Below, one piece after another: positions 51,857-60,815 of a stretch of DNA of 64,000 bases (its first letter is position 1; each line of letters begins with the position of its first letter). Source of the DNA: an uncultured Algibacter sp. (GTDB lineage Bacteria; Bacteroidota; Bacteroidia; Flavobacteriales; Flavobacteriaceae). The position numbers and the translations under genes were made by a program. Location: positions 231,179 through 295,178 of the forward strand of contig NZ_CANKXG010000002.1 of the NCBI RefSeq assembly GCF_947487575.1. The letters are read 5' to 3'. Under the pieces are notes generated by a model, which searched no databases, was not told where the DNA came from, and worked only from the letters and a program-made list of their open reading frames with translations.

Positions 51857-52303
51857 ATGAAAGACAAAACCATTGATTATGTACTAAGAACTACTTGGTT
51901 AACTGTTCAAAAAATGTACAATGAAGAAGCTTCAAAATTTGGAAGCACCATGGCAACAGGCTTCACCTTATTAAGTATAGATCCCGAAAAAGGAACACCC
52001 TCTACTGCATTAGGTCCAAAAATGGGAATGGAAGCTACTAGTTTATCTAGAACTCTGAAGACTATGGAAAAGAAAGGTTTAATAACCAGAAAACCTAACC
52101 CAAATGATGGACGAGGCGTTATTATATCGCTCACAGATTTTGGAATTGAAAAAAGAGAGTATTCAAAAGAAAAGGTGTTATTATTTAATGAAACCATACG
52201 GAAAAATATTTCTGAAGAGCAATTAAATAGTTTCTATGAAGTTGCAGAAGTTATTAATGATATGGTTTGTAATAAAAAAATATACAATCAATCTGATAGT
52301 TAA
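51857..52303 (+). CDS. MarR-family transcriptional regulator
   Basis: A 148-residue winged-helix protein. The recognition helix region is MGMEATSLSRTLKTMEKKGL (about 54-73) and the wing is RKPNPNDGRGVIISLTDFG. It is the first gene of an operon with hydroxyacyl-CoA dehydrogenase, thiolase and acyl-CoA dehydrogenase genes. It therefore probably represses beta-oxidation and senses an acyl-CoA or fatty acid, binding the palindrome at 51801-51822; this is inference. Confidence 0.88.
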   Translation: MKDKTIDYVLRTTWLTVQKMYNEEASKFGSTMATGFTLLSIDPEKGTPSTALGPKMGMEATSLSRTLKTMEKKGLITRKPNPNDGRGVIISLTDFGIEKREYSKEKVLLFNETIRKNISEEQLNSFYEVAEVINDMVCNKKIYNQSDS

Positions 52304-52309
52304 AATAAA

Positions 52310-54718
52310 ATGAGTAAAAGAAGAATTAAAAAAATAGCCATTATTGGCTCTGGTATTATGGGAAGTGGTATTGCTTGTCATTTTGCTAATATTGGTGTTG
52401 ACGTACTATTGTTAGATATTGTGCCCCGAGATTTAAGCGACAAGGAAAAGGCAAAAGGTTTAACACTCAAAGATAAAGTTGTTAGAAATAGATTGGTAAA
52501 TGATGCTCTAACTAACTCTTTAAAATCGAAGCCTTCTCCTATCTACCATCAAAAATTCGCCAATAGAATTACTACTGGAAACTTAGAAGATGATATTGCA
52601 AAAGTTGCTGATGTTGATTGGATTATGGAAGTGGTTGTTGAACGCTTAGATATTAAACAACAAGTCTTTGAAAAACTAGAAAAGTACAGAACACTAGGTA
52701 CTTTAATCACAAGTAACACATCTGGTATTCCTATTAAGTTTATGAGCGAAGGCAGAAGTGAAGATTTTCAAAAGCATTTTTGTGGTACGCACTTTTTCAA
52801 CCCAGCTCGTTACTTAAAGCTATTTGAAATAATTCCAGGACCAAAAACAGATACATCAGTTTTAGAATTCTTAAATGGCTATGGTGAGCAATTTCTTGGA
52901 AAGACCTCAGTAATTGCAAAAGACACGCCTGCATTTATTGGAAATAGAATTGGAATTTTTAGTATTCAAAGTTTATTTCATTGCGTTAAAGATTTAGATT
53001 TAACAATTGAAGAAGTTGATAAATTATCAGGACCAGTTATTGGTCGTCCAAAGTCAGCTACGTTTAGAACGGTTGATGTTGTAGGTTTAGACACCTTAGT
53101 TCACGTTGCAAATGGTATTGCCGATAACTGTAAAAATGATGAGCGTTTAGAATTGTTTAGATTACCAGACTTCATCAATACCATGATGGAAAATAAATGG
53201 TTAGGAAGCAAGACGGGACAAGGATTTTATAAAAAACAAGTTTCAGCTGATGGTAAAAAGGAAATTTTATCATTAGACTTAAATACATTGGAATATCGTT
53301 CGGCAAAACGCGCAAAATTTGCCACGTTAGAATTAACAAAATCGGTTGATAAAGTTGTTGATCGTTTCAAAGTCTTAGTAAAAGGAAAAGATAAAGCTGG
53401 TGAATTCTATCGTAAGAGCTTCGCGGCTTTATTTGCTTATGTTTCAAATAGAATTCCAGAAATCACAGACGATTTATATAAAATTGATGATGCCATGAAA
53501 GCTGGATTTGGTTGGGAACATGGTCCTTTCCAAATCTGGGATGCTATTGGCGTAGAGGCTGGAATAGAAATCATGAAAGCTGAAGGATTAGAACCGAATT
53601 CTTGGGTAAGTGAAATGCTTGCTTCAGGAAGTTCTTCTTTCTACACAGTGAAAGATGGTGCTTCTTATGCTTATGATATTCCAAAGAAAACACATAAAAA
53701 AATACCTGGACAAGATGCTTTCATTATACTTGATAATATTAGAAAATCGAATGAAGTATTTAAGAATTCAGGTGTTGTTGTTGAAGATTTAGGTGATGGT
53801 ATTTTAAATGTAGAATTCCAATCTAAAATGAATACTATTGGTGGTGATGTACTTGCAGGGCTAAACAAAGCTATTGATTTAGCTGAAAAAGATTTTGCAG
53901 GATTAGTTGTTGGTAACCAAGGTGCAAACTTCTCGGTTGGTGCTAATATTGGTATGATTTTCATGATGGCCGCTGAACAAGAATATGATGAACTGAATGG
54001 CGCTATTAAGTACTTCCAAGATACGATGATGCGCATGCGTTATTCATCAATTCCAACTATATCTGCTCCTCATGGCATGTCTTTAGGTGGTGCATGTGAA
54101 TTGTCTATGCACGCTGATAAAGTGGTTGCTGCTGCAGAAACGTATATGGGACTTGTAGAATTTGGAGTTGGCGTTATTCCTGGCGGAGCGGGTTCTAAAG
54201 AAATGGCTTTAAGAGCATCGGATACGTTTAGAAAAGGAGATGTTCAATTAAACACATTACAAGAATACTTCCTAACAATTGGTATGGCTAAAGTATCAAC
54301 TTCTGCATATGAAGCTTTTGATTTAGGAGTGCTTCAAAAAGGGAAAGATATTGTAGTTGTAAACAAAGACCGTCAAATAGCAGTTGCAAAACAACATGCA
54401 AAACTCATGGCAGATATTGGATACACACAACCTGTAAAACGCACCGATGTAAAAGTTCTAGGTAAACAAGCTTTAGGTATGTTTTTAGTAGGAACAGATG
54501 CCATGAAAGACTCAAACTATATTAGCGAGCACGACATGAAAATTGCAAATAAACTAGCCTACGTCATGGCTGGTGGCGATTTATCTGAACCAACTTTAGT
54601 AAGTGAACAATATTTATTGGATTTAGAACGCGAAGCTTTCCTTTCGCTTTGTACAGAACGTAAAACTTTGGAAAGAATCCAACACATGTTAACCAAAGGA
54701 AAACCTTTAAGAAACTAA
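52310..54718 (+). CDS. 3-hydroxyacyl-CoA dehydrogenase / enoyl-CoA hydratase (beta-oxidation bifunctional enzyme)
   Basis: An 802-residue protein. The N-terminal NAD-dependent dehydrogenase has IAIIGSGIMGSGIACHFA and the catalytic His in GTHFFNPARYLKLFEI. The C-terminal crotonase domain (about 490-740) has GANFSVGANIGMIF and PHGMSLGGACELSMHAD as oxyanion loops. Domain order is the reverse of E. coli FadB, and the usual acidic pair of the hydratase is not obvious. It is 6 bases after marR and 5 before the thiolase gene, so the genes form a tight operon. Confidence 0.92.
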   Translation: MSKRRIKKIAIIGSGIMGSGIACHFANIGVDVLLLDIVPRDLSDKEKAKGLTLKDKVVRNRLVNDALTNSLKSKPSPIYHQKFANRITTGNLEDDIAKVADVDWIMEVVVERLDIKQQVFEKLEKYRTLGTLITSNTSGIPIKFMSEGRSEDFQKHFCGTHFFNPARYLKLFEIIPGPKTDTSVLEFLNGYGEQFLGKTSVIAKDTPAFIGNRIGIFSIQSLFHCVKDLDLTIEEVDKLSGPVIGRPKSATFRTVDVVGLDTLVHVANGIADNCKNDERLELFRLPDFINTMMENKWLGSKTGQGFYKKQVSADGKKEILSLDLNTLEYRSAKRAKFATLELTKSVDKVVDRFKVLVKGKDKAGEFYRKSFAALFAYVSNRIPEITDDLYKIDDAMKAGFGWEHGPFQIWDAIGVEAGIEIMKAEGLEPNSWVSEMLASGSSSFYTVKDGASYAYDIPKKTHKKIPGQDAFIILDNIRKSNEVFKNSGVVVEDLGDGILNVEFQSKMNTIGGDVLAGLNKAIDLAEKDFAGLVVGNQGANFSVGANIGMIFMMAAEQEYDELNGAIKYFQDTMMRMRYSSIPTISAPHGMSLGGACELSMHADKVVAAAETYMGLVEFGVGVIPGGAGSKEMALRASDTFRKGDVQLNTLQEYFLTIGMAKVSTSAYEAFDLGVLQKGKDIVVVNKDRQIAVAKQHAKLMADIGYTQPVKRTDVKVLGKQALGMFLVGTDAMKDSNYISEHDMKIANKLAYVMAGGDLSEPTLVSEQYLLDLEREAFLSLCTERKTLERIQHMLTKGKPLRN

Positions 54719-54723
54719 GAAAA

Positions 54724-55917
54724 ATGAAAACAGCATATATAGTAAAAGCATATAGAACCGCGGTTGGCAAAGCACCAAAAGGGGTATTTCGCTTTAAAAG
54801 AACGGATGAATTGGCAGCAGAAACCATCAAATACATGATGAAAGAATTGCCAAATTTGGACCCAAAACGCATTGATGATGTTATTGTTGGTAATGCCATG
54901 CCAGAAGGTTCTCAAGGTTTAAATATGGCGCGTCTAATCTCTTTAATGGGATTGGAAGTTATTGATGTTCCTGGTGTAACTGTTAACCGTTTTTGTTCTT
55001 CTGGAGTAGAAACTATAGGAATGGCAACTGCAAAGATTCAAGCGGGAATGGCAGATTGTATTATTGCAGGTGGTGCAGAAAGTATGAGTAGCGTACCTAT
55101 GACTGGATTTAAGCCAGAATTAAATTACGATGCGATTGTAAAAGCTGGTCATGAAGATTATTACTGGGGCATGGGTAACACTGCTGAAGCCGTGGCAAAC
55201 CAGTTTAAAGTGTCTCGTGAAGATCAAGATGAATTCGCTTATAATTCGCATATGAAAGCATTAAGAGCGCAAGCTGAAAATCGTTTTCAAGATCAAATTG
55301 TACCAATTGACATTGAACAAACATTTATTGATGCTAACGGAAAAAAGGCAACAAAAAAATATACAGTAACTAAAGATGAAGGTCCAAGAAAAGGCACTAA
55401 CAAAGAAGCTTTAGCAAAACTAAGAGCTGTATTTGCTGCAGGTGGTAGTGTTACTGCTGGTAACTCATCTCAAATGAGTGATGGTGCTGCATTTGTAATG
55501 GTTATGAGTGAGGATATGGTTAAAGAGTTAAATCTTGAACCCATAGCACGTATGGTAAATTATGCTGCTGCAGGTGTAGAACCTCGCATTATGGGAATTG
55601 GTCCAGTAAAGGCGATTCCAAAAGCATTAAAACAAGCAGGCTTAAAACAAGATGATTTATCGCTTATTGAATTGAATGAAGCATTTGCTTCTCAATCTTT
55701 AGCTGTAATCCGCGAATTAGATTTAAATCCAGATATCATAAACGTTAATGGTGGTGCAATTGCACTTGGGCATCCACTTGGATGTACAGGAGCTAAATTA
55801 TCTGTACAACTATTTGATGAAATGCGTAAGCGTGACATGAAAGGTAAGTATGGAGCAGTAACTATGTGTGTTGGTACTGGTCAAGGTGCATGTGGTGTAT
55901 TCGAATTTTTAAATTAA
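54724..55917 (+). CDS. Acetyl-CoA C-acyltransferase (thiolase)
   Basis: A 397-residue thiolase. The nucleophile Cys lies in VNRFCSSGVETI (about 93), the His in GGAIALGHPLGCTGA, and the second Cys in MCVGTGQGACGVFEF. It cleaves 3-ketoacyl-CoA with CoA, the last step of each beta-oxidation round. This is the degradative type, given its operon with the hydroxyacyl-CoA dehydrogenase and acyl-CoA dehydrogenase. Confidence 0.94.
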   Translation: MKTAYIVKAYRTAVGKAPKGVFRFKRTDELAAETIKYMMKELPNLDPKRIDDVIVGNAMPEGSQGLNMARLISLMGLEVIDVPGVTVNRFCSSGVETIGMATAKIQAGMADCIIAGGAESMSSVPMTGFKPELNYDAIVKAGHEDYYWGMGNTAEAVANQFKVSREDQDEFAYNSHMKALRAQAENRFQDQIVPIDIEQTFIDANGKKATKKYTVTKDEGPRKGTNKEALAKLRAVFAAGGSVTAGNSSQMSDGAAFVMVMSEDMVKELNLEPIARMVNYAAAGVEPRIMGIGPVKAIPKALKQAGLKQDDLSLIELNEAFASQSLAVIRELDLNPDIINVNGGAIALGHPLGCTGAKLSVQLFDEMRKRDMKGKYGAVTMCVGTGQGACGVFEFLN

Positions 55918-55940
55918 AAAACTAAAATAAAGTAAAAGCA

Positions 55941-57743
55941 ATGGAAAAAGACATTTTACGTGGTGGTCAATTCTTAGTGAAAGATATAGATTGTGAAGAT
56001 ATTTTCACTCCCGAAGATTTCAATGAAGATCAGCTTATGATGAAAGAAGCTGTAACCGAATTCGTTGACAGAGAAATTTGGTCTAAAAAAGCACAATTTG
56101 AAAAGAAAGATTATGCCTTAACAGAATCTTGTATGCGTCAAGCAGGAGAACTTGGTTTTTTAAGTGTTTCTGTTCCTGAAGAATATGGCGGAATGGGTAT
56201 GGGTTTTGTTGACACCGCTTTAGTTTGCGATTATATATCTGGTGCAACAGGTTCATTCAGTACAGCATTTGGCGCGCATACTGGAATTGGAACTATGCCA
56301 ATTACTTTATATGGCAACGAAGAGCAAAAACAAAAATATGTCCCAAAATTAGCTTCTGGAGAATGGTTTGGATCTTATTGCTTAACTGAGCCTAGTGCGG
56401 GTAGTGATGCTAATTCTGGAAAAACAAAAGCGGTTTTATCTGCTGATGGAAAAACATATAGTATCACAGGACAAAAAATGTGGATTTCAAATGCAGGTTT
56501 CTGTACTATCATGATTGTTTTTGCACGTATTGAAGACGATAAAAACATCACTGGTTTTATTGTTGAATACGATAAAGAAAATCCTAACGGAATTACAATG
56601 GGTGAAGAAGAGCATAAACTTGGGATTCGTGCTTCCTCTACCCGACAAGTATTCTTCAACGATACAGTTGTACCTGTTGAAAACATGCTTTCCACTAGAG
56701 GTAACGGTTTTAAAATTGCTATGAATGCACTTAACGTTGGTAGAATCAAATTAGCTGCTGCTTGTTTAGATGCTCAACGTCGTGTAATTTCTGTTTCTGT
56801 TAATTATGCAAACGAGCGTATTCAATTTAAAACACCTATCTCTAGCTTTGGAGCTATTCGTCAAAAAATAGCAGAAATGGCAACGAATTGTTGGGTTGGT
56901 GAAGCGGCAACTTATCGTGCAGCAAAAAATATTGAAGATAGAATTACTATTCGTCAAAATAATGGTAAAGACACACATCAAGAAGCTGAATTAAAAGGTG
57001 TAGAAGAATACGCCATTGAATGTTCTATACTTAAAGTAGCTGTTTCAGAGCATGTACAAAATTCTACAGATGAAGGCATCCAAATTTTTGGAGGTATGGG
57101 GTTCTCTGAAGAAACTCCTGTAGAATCTGCTTGGAGAGATGCCAGAATCGCTAGAATTTATGAAGGCACTAATGAAATCAATAGAATGCTTTCAATAGGC
57201 ATGTTAATTAAAAAAGCAATGAAAGGGCATGTTGACTTATTAGGCCCTGCGCAAGAAGTTGCAAAAGAACTTACAGGGATTCCATCTTTTGAAGTTCAAG
57301 ATTTTTCAGAATTATTTTCAGAAGAAAAAAGTATAATTAAAAGTCTAAAAAAATTATTCCTAATGGTTGCTGGTGCAGCTCTTCAGAAATATGGAGAAAA
57401 AATTGAAGAGCAACAACAACTCATGTTGGCAGCTTCAGATATCCTAATTCAAATTTACTTAGCAGAATCTGCAATTCTTCGTGCTGAAAAAATGGCAAAG
57501 AAAGAAGGAGAAGACAATGTGAAAGAACAAATAGCGATGGCAAAATTAAACTTATTCCATGCTATTGATGTTATCGAAACTGCTGGAAAACATTCTATCA
57601 TTTCCTTCTCTACAGGAGATGAACAACGTATGATGCTTATGGGCTTAAAGCGCTACATAAAGTATGTAAACATGCCAAACATTATAGAGCTTAGACATAT
57701 CATTGCTGAAAAAGTAATTAAAGAAAATAAGTATTGTTTTTAA
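55941..57743 (+). CDS. Acyl-CoA dehydrogenase (long form)
   Basis: A 600-residue flavoprotein catalysing the first step of beta-oxidation. The core (about 30-410) has YCLTEPSAGSDANSGKTKA (FAD/substrate site), QIFGGMGFSEETPVESAWRD and the C-terminal core end ARIYEGTNEINRMLSIGML. An extra helical domain (about 420-600) resembles that of VLCAD/ACAD9-type enzymes. The catalytic Glu is probably in YEGTNEI. It is the last gene of the marR operon and is followed by a strong terminator. Confidence 0.93.
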   Translation: MEKDILRGGQFLVKDIDCEDIFTPEDFNEDQLMMKEAVTEFVDREIWSKKAQFEKKDYALTESCMRQAGELGFLSVSVPEEYGGMGMGFVDTALVCDYISGATGSFSTAFGAHTGIGTMPITLYGNEEQKQKYVPKLASGEWFGSYCLTEPSAGSDANSGKTKAVLSADGKTYSITGQKMWISNAGFCTIMIVFARIEDDKNITGFIVEYDKENPNGITMGEEEHKLGIRASSTRQVFFNDTVVPVENMLSTRGNGFKIAMNALNVGRIKLAAACLDAQRRVISVSVNYANERIQFKTPISSFGAIRQKIAEMATNCWVGEAATYRAAKNIEDRITIRQNNGKDTHQEAELKGVEEYAIECSILKVAVSEHVQNSTDEGIQIFGGMGFSEETPVESAWRDARIARIYEGTNEINRMLSIGMLIKKAMKGHVDLLGPAQEVAKELTGIPSFEVQDFSELFSEEKSIIKSLKKLFLMVAGAALQKYGEKIEEQQQLMLAASDILIQIYLAESAILRAEKMAKKEGEDNVKEQIAMAKLNLFHAIDVIETAGKHSIISFSTGDEQRMMLMGLKRYIKYVNMPNIIELRHIIAEKVIKENKYCF

Positions 57744-57784
57744 ATATGTAAGTGAAACTTATAGAGTGACTAATTCAAATTTTG

Positions 57785-57819
57785 AAAACGCTTCGAATTA
57801 ATTTTCGAAGCGTTTTTTT
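57785..57819 (+). terminator. Terminator of the beta-oxidation operon
   Basis: AAAACGCTTCGAA, loop of 6, TTCGAAGCGTTTT plus T run; 13-bp perfect stem. Confidence 0.9.
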
Positions 57820-57946
57820 ATTTCACTATCTATATAAGGTTAATCCTTAATAAGGAAATTTTATATATAATAAATTTAAGAATATGTCCTATTTAGATAT
57901 CCCACAAACGTCTTAACAATACATAAACCATATAAAATCTAAAAAT

Positions 57947-58432
57947 ATGAAAGCATTTATTCTAATTGGATTAATAACCTTTGCCCCGTTTTTCAATTTG
58001 TTATGTAATGGACAAGTTGAAAAAAAACTAGAGCCAAAACTTAAAAACATATCTTGGATATCAGGAAATTGGAAAGGAAAAGCCTTTGGAGGGATAACTG
58101 AAGAAAATTGGAGCGAACCATCTGGAGGTTCCATGATGGCCACTTTTAAATTAATTAACGATGGAAAAGTCTCATTTTATGAAATTGAAATTATCAGAGA
58201 AGTTGAAAATACTTTAATACTTCAATTGAAACATTTTAATAATGACTTAAAAGGATGGGAAACCAAGGATAAAACTGTAGATTTTCCTTTAAAAGAAATA
58301 ACAGCTACCAAAGCAGTTTTTGATGGCATGACTTTTGAAAAAGTAAATGATAACGAAATGAACGTTTATGTAGATATTCATCAAAAAGAGGGTTCTATAG
58401 AAACTGTAAAATTCAATTATACCAAACAGTAA
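57947..58432 (+). CDS. DUF6265-type secreted protein
   Basis: A 161-residue protein with a signal peptide (MKAFILIGLITFAPFFNLLC). The beta-rich domain starts ISWISGNWKGKAFGG, continues EENWSEPSGGSMMATFKL and ends with DIHQKEGSIETVKFNY, as in DUF6265 proteins. They look like small lipocalin-type barrels; no function is established. It precedes the M1 peptidase gene by 55 bases on the same strand. Confidence 0.75.
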   Translation: MKAFILIGLITFAPFFNLLCNGQVEKKLEPKLKNISWISGNWKGKAFGGITEENWSEPSGGSMMATFKLINDGKVSFYEIEIIREVENTLILQLKHFNNDLKGWETKDKTVDFPLKEITATKAVFDGMTFEKVNDNEMNVYVDIHQKEGSIETVKFNYTKQ

Positions 58433-58487
58433 ATATTAACAAACTTTTATGAACCTTTTTATTTAATTTAGAGAAAATTTCAAATTG

Positions 58488-60140
58488 ATGAAAAACTATT
58501 ACATTATACTCATAGTTCTTTTAATAACACCTTTTACTTATTTAAATGCCCAAGAATTATTATCAGAAAAAACTAACTTTACAAAACAAGACACTTTAAG
58601 AGGTAGTATAACTCCAGAACGTGAATGGTGGGACTTAACATATTACCATTTAGATATAAAAGTTGACCCAGATAATAAATTCATTTCTGGAAAAAACACC
58701 ATTCAATATAAAGTTTTAAAAAACGATTCTACCATGCAAATTGATTTGCAACCTCCTATGAAACTACTAAAAGCAGTGCAGAATGGTACAGAATTACAAA
58801 TTAGAACTGATGGAAATACACATTTCATAACACTAAATGAAGACCAAAAAGTAGATGAAGTAAATAATTTAGAAGTATACTATGAAGGGCATCCAAAGGA
58901 AGCCGTTAGAGCCCCATGGGACGGAGGTATTTCATGGAAAAGAGACGATAACGGAAATCACTTTATAGCATCATCTTGTCAAGGTTTAGGCGCTAGTGTT
59001 TGGTGGCCATGTAAAGACCATATGTATGATGAAGTTGATAGTATGCAAATTAGTGTAAATGTACCTAGCAAATTAACGAATGTTTCCAACGGAAGACTAA
59101 GACTCGTGGAGCGTATAGGAGATACCAAAACATTCCATTGGGTAGTAAAAAACCCAATAAACAATTATGGTGTTAATATTAACATAGGCGACTATGTGAA
59201 TTTTTCTGAAGTTTACGATGGTATGGCTGGGAATCTTGATATGAATTATTACGTGCTTAGAGATAATCTTGAAAAAGCAAAAGAACAATTTAAACAAGCA
59301 CCAATGATGATGAAAGCTTTTGAGCATTGGTTTGGTCAGTATCCATTTTACAGAGATAGCTTTAAACTAGTTGAAGTACCTTATTTGGGAATGGAACACC
59401 AAAGCTCTGTAACTTATGGAAATGGTTATCAAAACGGCTATTTAGGAAGAGATTTATCAGGAACTGGTTGGGGATTAAAATTTGATTTTATAATTATTCA
59501 TGAAGCTGGTCATGAATGGTTTGCAAATAATATTACTAATAAAGATGTTGCCGATATGTGGATTCATGAAGGGTTTACTGCGTATTCTGAAAACTTGTAT
59601 TTAGATTATCATTTTGGAAAAGAAGCATCAGCTGAATACGTTATAGGAACACGAAAAAATATTCAAAACGACAGACCACTAATTGGACATTACAATGTGA
59701 ACAAAGCGGGTTCTGGTGACATGTATTACAAAGGTGCCAATATGCTCCATACCTTAAGACAGCTTATTGAAGATGATGAAAAATGGCGTAAAATATTGCG
59801 TAAAATGAATGTGGAGTTCTATCACCAAACGGTTACCACAAAACAAATAGAAGATTTTCTTTCTAGAGAAACTGGTATTGATTTAACTGAATTTTTTAAT
59901 CAATATCTAAGAACCATAAAAATTCCAACTTTAGAGTATTCTTTTAACAAGAAAGAATTAAAATACCGATGGACAAATATTGTTGAAGGATTTGATATGC
60001 CAGTTCAAATCAAAATTAATAATGAAGAGCGCTGGTTATTTCCTAAAGCAGAATGGAACATAATGTCACTAGATTCTAAAATCTTGACTTTTGAGGTGGA
60101 TGTCGATTTTTATATTGAATCAAAGAAAATTGAACGTTGA
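58488..60140 (+). CDS. Secreted M1-family zinc aminopeptidase-like metallopeptidase
   Basis: A 550-residue protein with a signal peptide (ILIVLLITPFTYLNAQ). The N-terminal beta domain contains WDLTYYHLDIKVDPDNKFIS. The thermolysin-like domain has zinc ligands HEAGHEWF (about 338-342) and Glu in WIHEGFTAY (about 360). The substrate loop is LGMEHQSSVTYGNG, in place of the usual G-A-M-E-N. ATG 58488 is preferred to the TTG one codon earlier. It probably trims peptides in the periplasm or outside. Its stop overlaps the TTG start of the next gene. Confidence 0.9.
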   Translation: MKNYYIILIVLLITPFTYLNAQELLSEKTNFTKQDTLRGSITPEREWWDLTYYHLDIKVDPDNKFISGKNTIQYKVLKNDSTMQIDLQPPMKLLKAVQNGTELQIRTDGNTHFITLNEDQKVDEVNNLEVYYEGHPKEAVRAPWDGGISWKRDDNGNHFIASSCQGLGASVWWPCKDHMYDEVDSMQISVNVPSKLTNVSNGRLRLVERIGDTKTFHWVVKNPINNYGVNINIGDYVNFSEVYDGMAGNLDMNYYVLRDNLEKAKEQFKQAPMMMKAFEHWFGQYPFYRDSFKLVEVPYLGMEHQSSVTYGNGYQNGYLGRDLSGTGWGLKFDFIIIHEAGHEWFANNITNKDVADMWIHEGFTAYSENLYLDYHFGKEASAEYVIGTRKNIQNDRPLIGHYNVNKAGSGDMYYKGANMLHTLRQLIEDDEKWRKILRKMNVEFYHQTVTTKQIEDFLSRETGIDLTEFFNQYLRTIKIPTLEYSFNKKELKYRWTNIVEGFDMPVQIKINNEERWLFPKAEWNIMSLDSKILTFEVDVDFYIESKKIER

Positions 60141-60712
60141 AAGATTTCCAAGAAATCCATTTTGAAAGAAACACGGATTGGTATGATTGGTTATTACATA
60201 ATCATACAAAGGAAAAAGCTGTATATCTTATTTTTTACAAATTAGAAATGAATATTCCTACCATGCGTTGGGAAGAAGCTGTTAAAGTAGCTATTTGTTT
60301 TGGTTGGATAGATTCAACAGTAAAAAGCTTAGGCAATGGAAAGAGACGACAATATTTCTGCCCTCGAAACCCAAAAAGTACCTGGAGTGCACTTAACAAA
60401 AAGTATGTTGAGGAATTAAATAAAGCAGGTTTAATTCATGAATCGGGTTTTAAAATGATTGAGCTTGCAAAAAGAACTGGAACTTGGACAGCCATGGACG
60501 ATGTTGAAAATGGTATTATTCCAAAAGATTTACAAGGCGCATTTGATAGTAACCAGAGTGCATTTGAAAATTACCAAAACTTTGCCAAAGGCTATAGGAA
60601 AAGTTACCTCTCATGGTTACGTAGTGCAAAACGAGATGAAACAAGAAAAAAGCGCATCACTCAAATTATTGAATTATGCGCTAATAATATTAAAAGTAGA
60701 GATAATTGGTAA
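60137..60712 (+). CDS. YdeI/OmpD-associated family protein
   Basis: A 191-residue cytoplasmic protein starting at TTG within the stop of the peptidase gene (TTGA overlap), so it is coupled to it. The core VKVAICFGWIDSTVKSLGNG and RQYFCPRNPKSTWSALNKKY are the YdeI signature; the end is basic (SAKRDETRKKRIT). In other bacteria YdeI-like proteins have been linked to peptide resistance, but the mechanism is unknown. The operon with a peptidase is suggestive only. Confidence 0.8.
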   Translation: MKDFQEIHFERNTDWYDWLLHNHTKEKAVYLIFYKLEMNIPTMRWEEAVKVAICFGWIDSTVKSLGNGKRRQYFCPRNPKSTWSALNKKYVEELNKAGLIHESGFKMIELAKRTGTWTAMDDVENGIIPKDLQGAFDSNQSAFENYQNFAKGYRKSYLSWLRSAKRDETRKKRITQIIELCANNIKSRDNW

Positions 60713-60742
60713 ATAAAAAGAGTAAAAAAACTCTTTTTATTT
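60711..60742 (+). terminator. Terminator overlapping the YdeI stop codon
   Basis: AAATAAAAAGAG (60711-60722) pairs with CTCTTTTTATTT (60731-60742). The stem includes the end of the TAA stop. Confidence 0.6.
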
Positions 60743-60744
60743 CA

Positions 60745-60769
60745 GATTCCCGCCTATGCGGGAATGACA
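60745..60769. repeat. 25-bp flavobacterial hairpin repeat, third copy
   Basis: GATTCCCGCCTATGCGGGAA plus TGACA. Relative to 40641-40665, the stem base pair T-A is replaced by C-G on both arms, so the hairpin is preserved by compensating change. Confidence 0.75.
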
Positions 60770-60815
60770 ATTTCAACGGAAACCCAGAGGCACAGTCTCG
60801 AGGAATTCTTTTCGA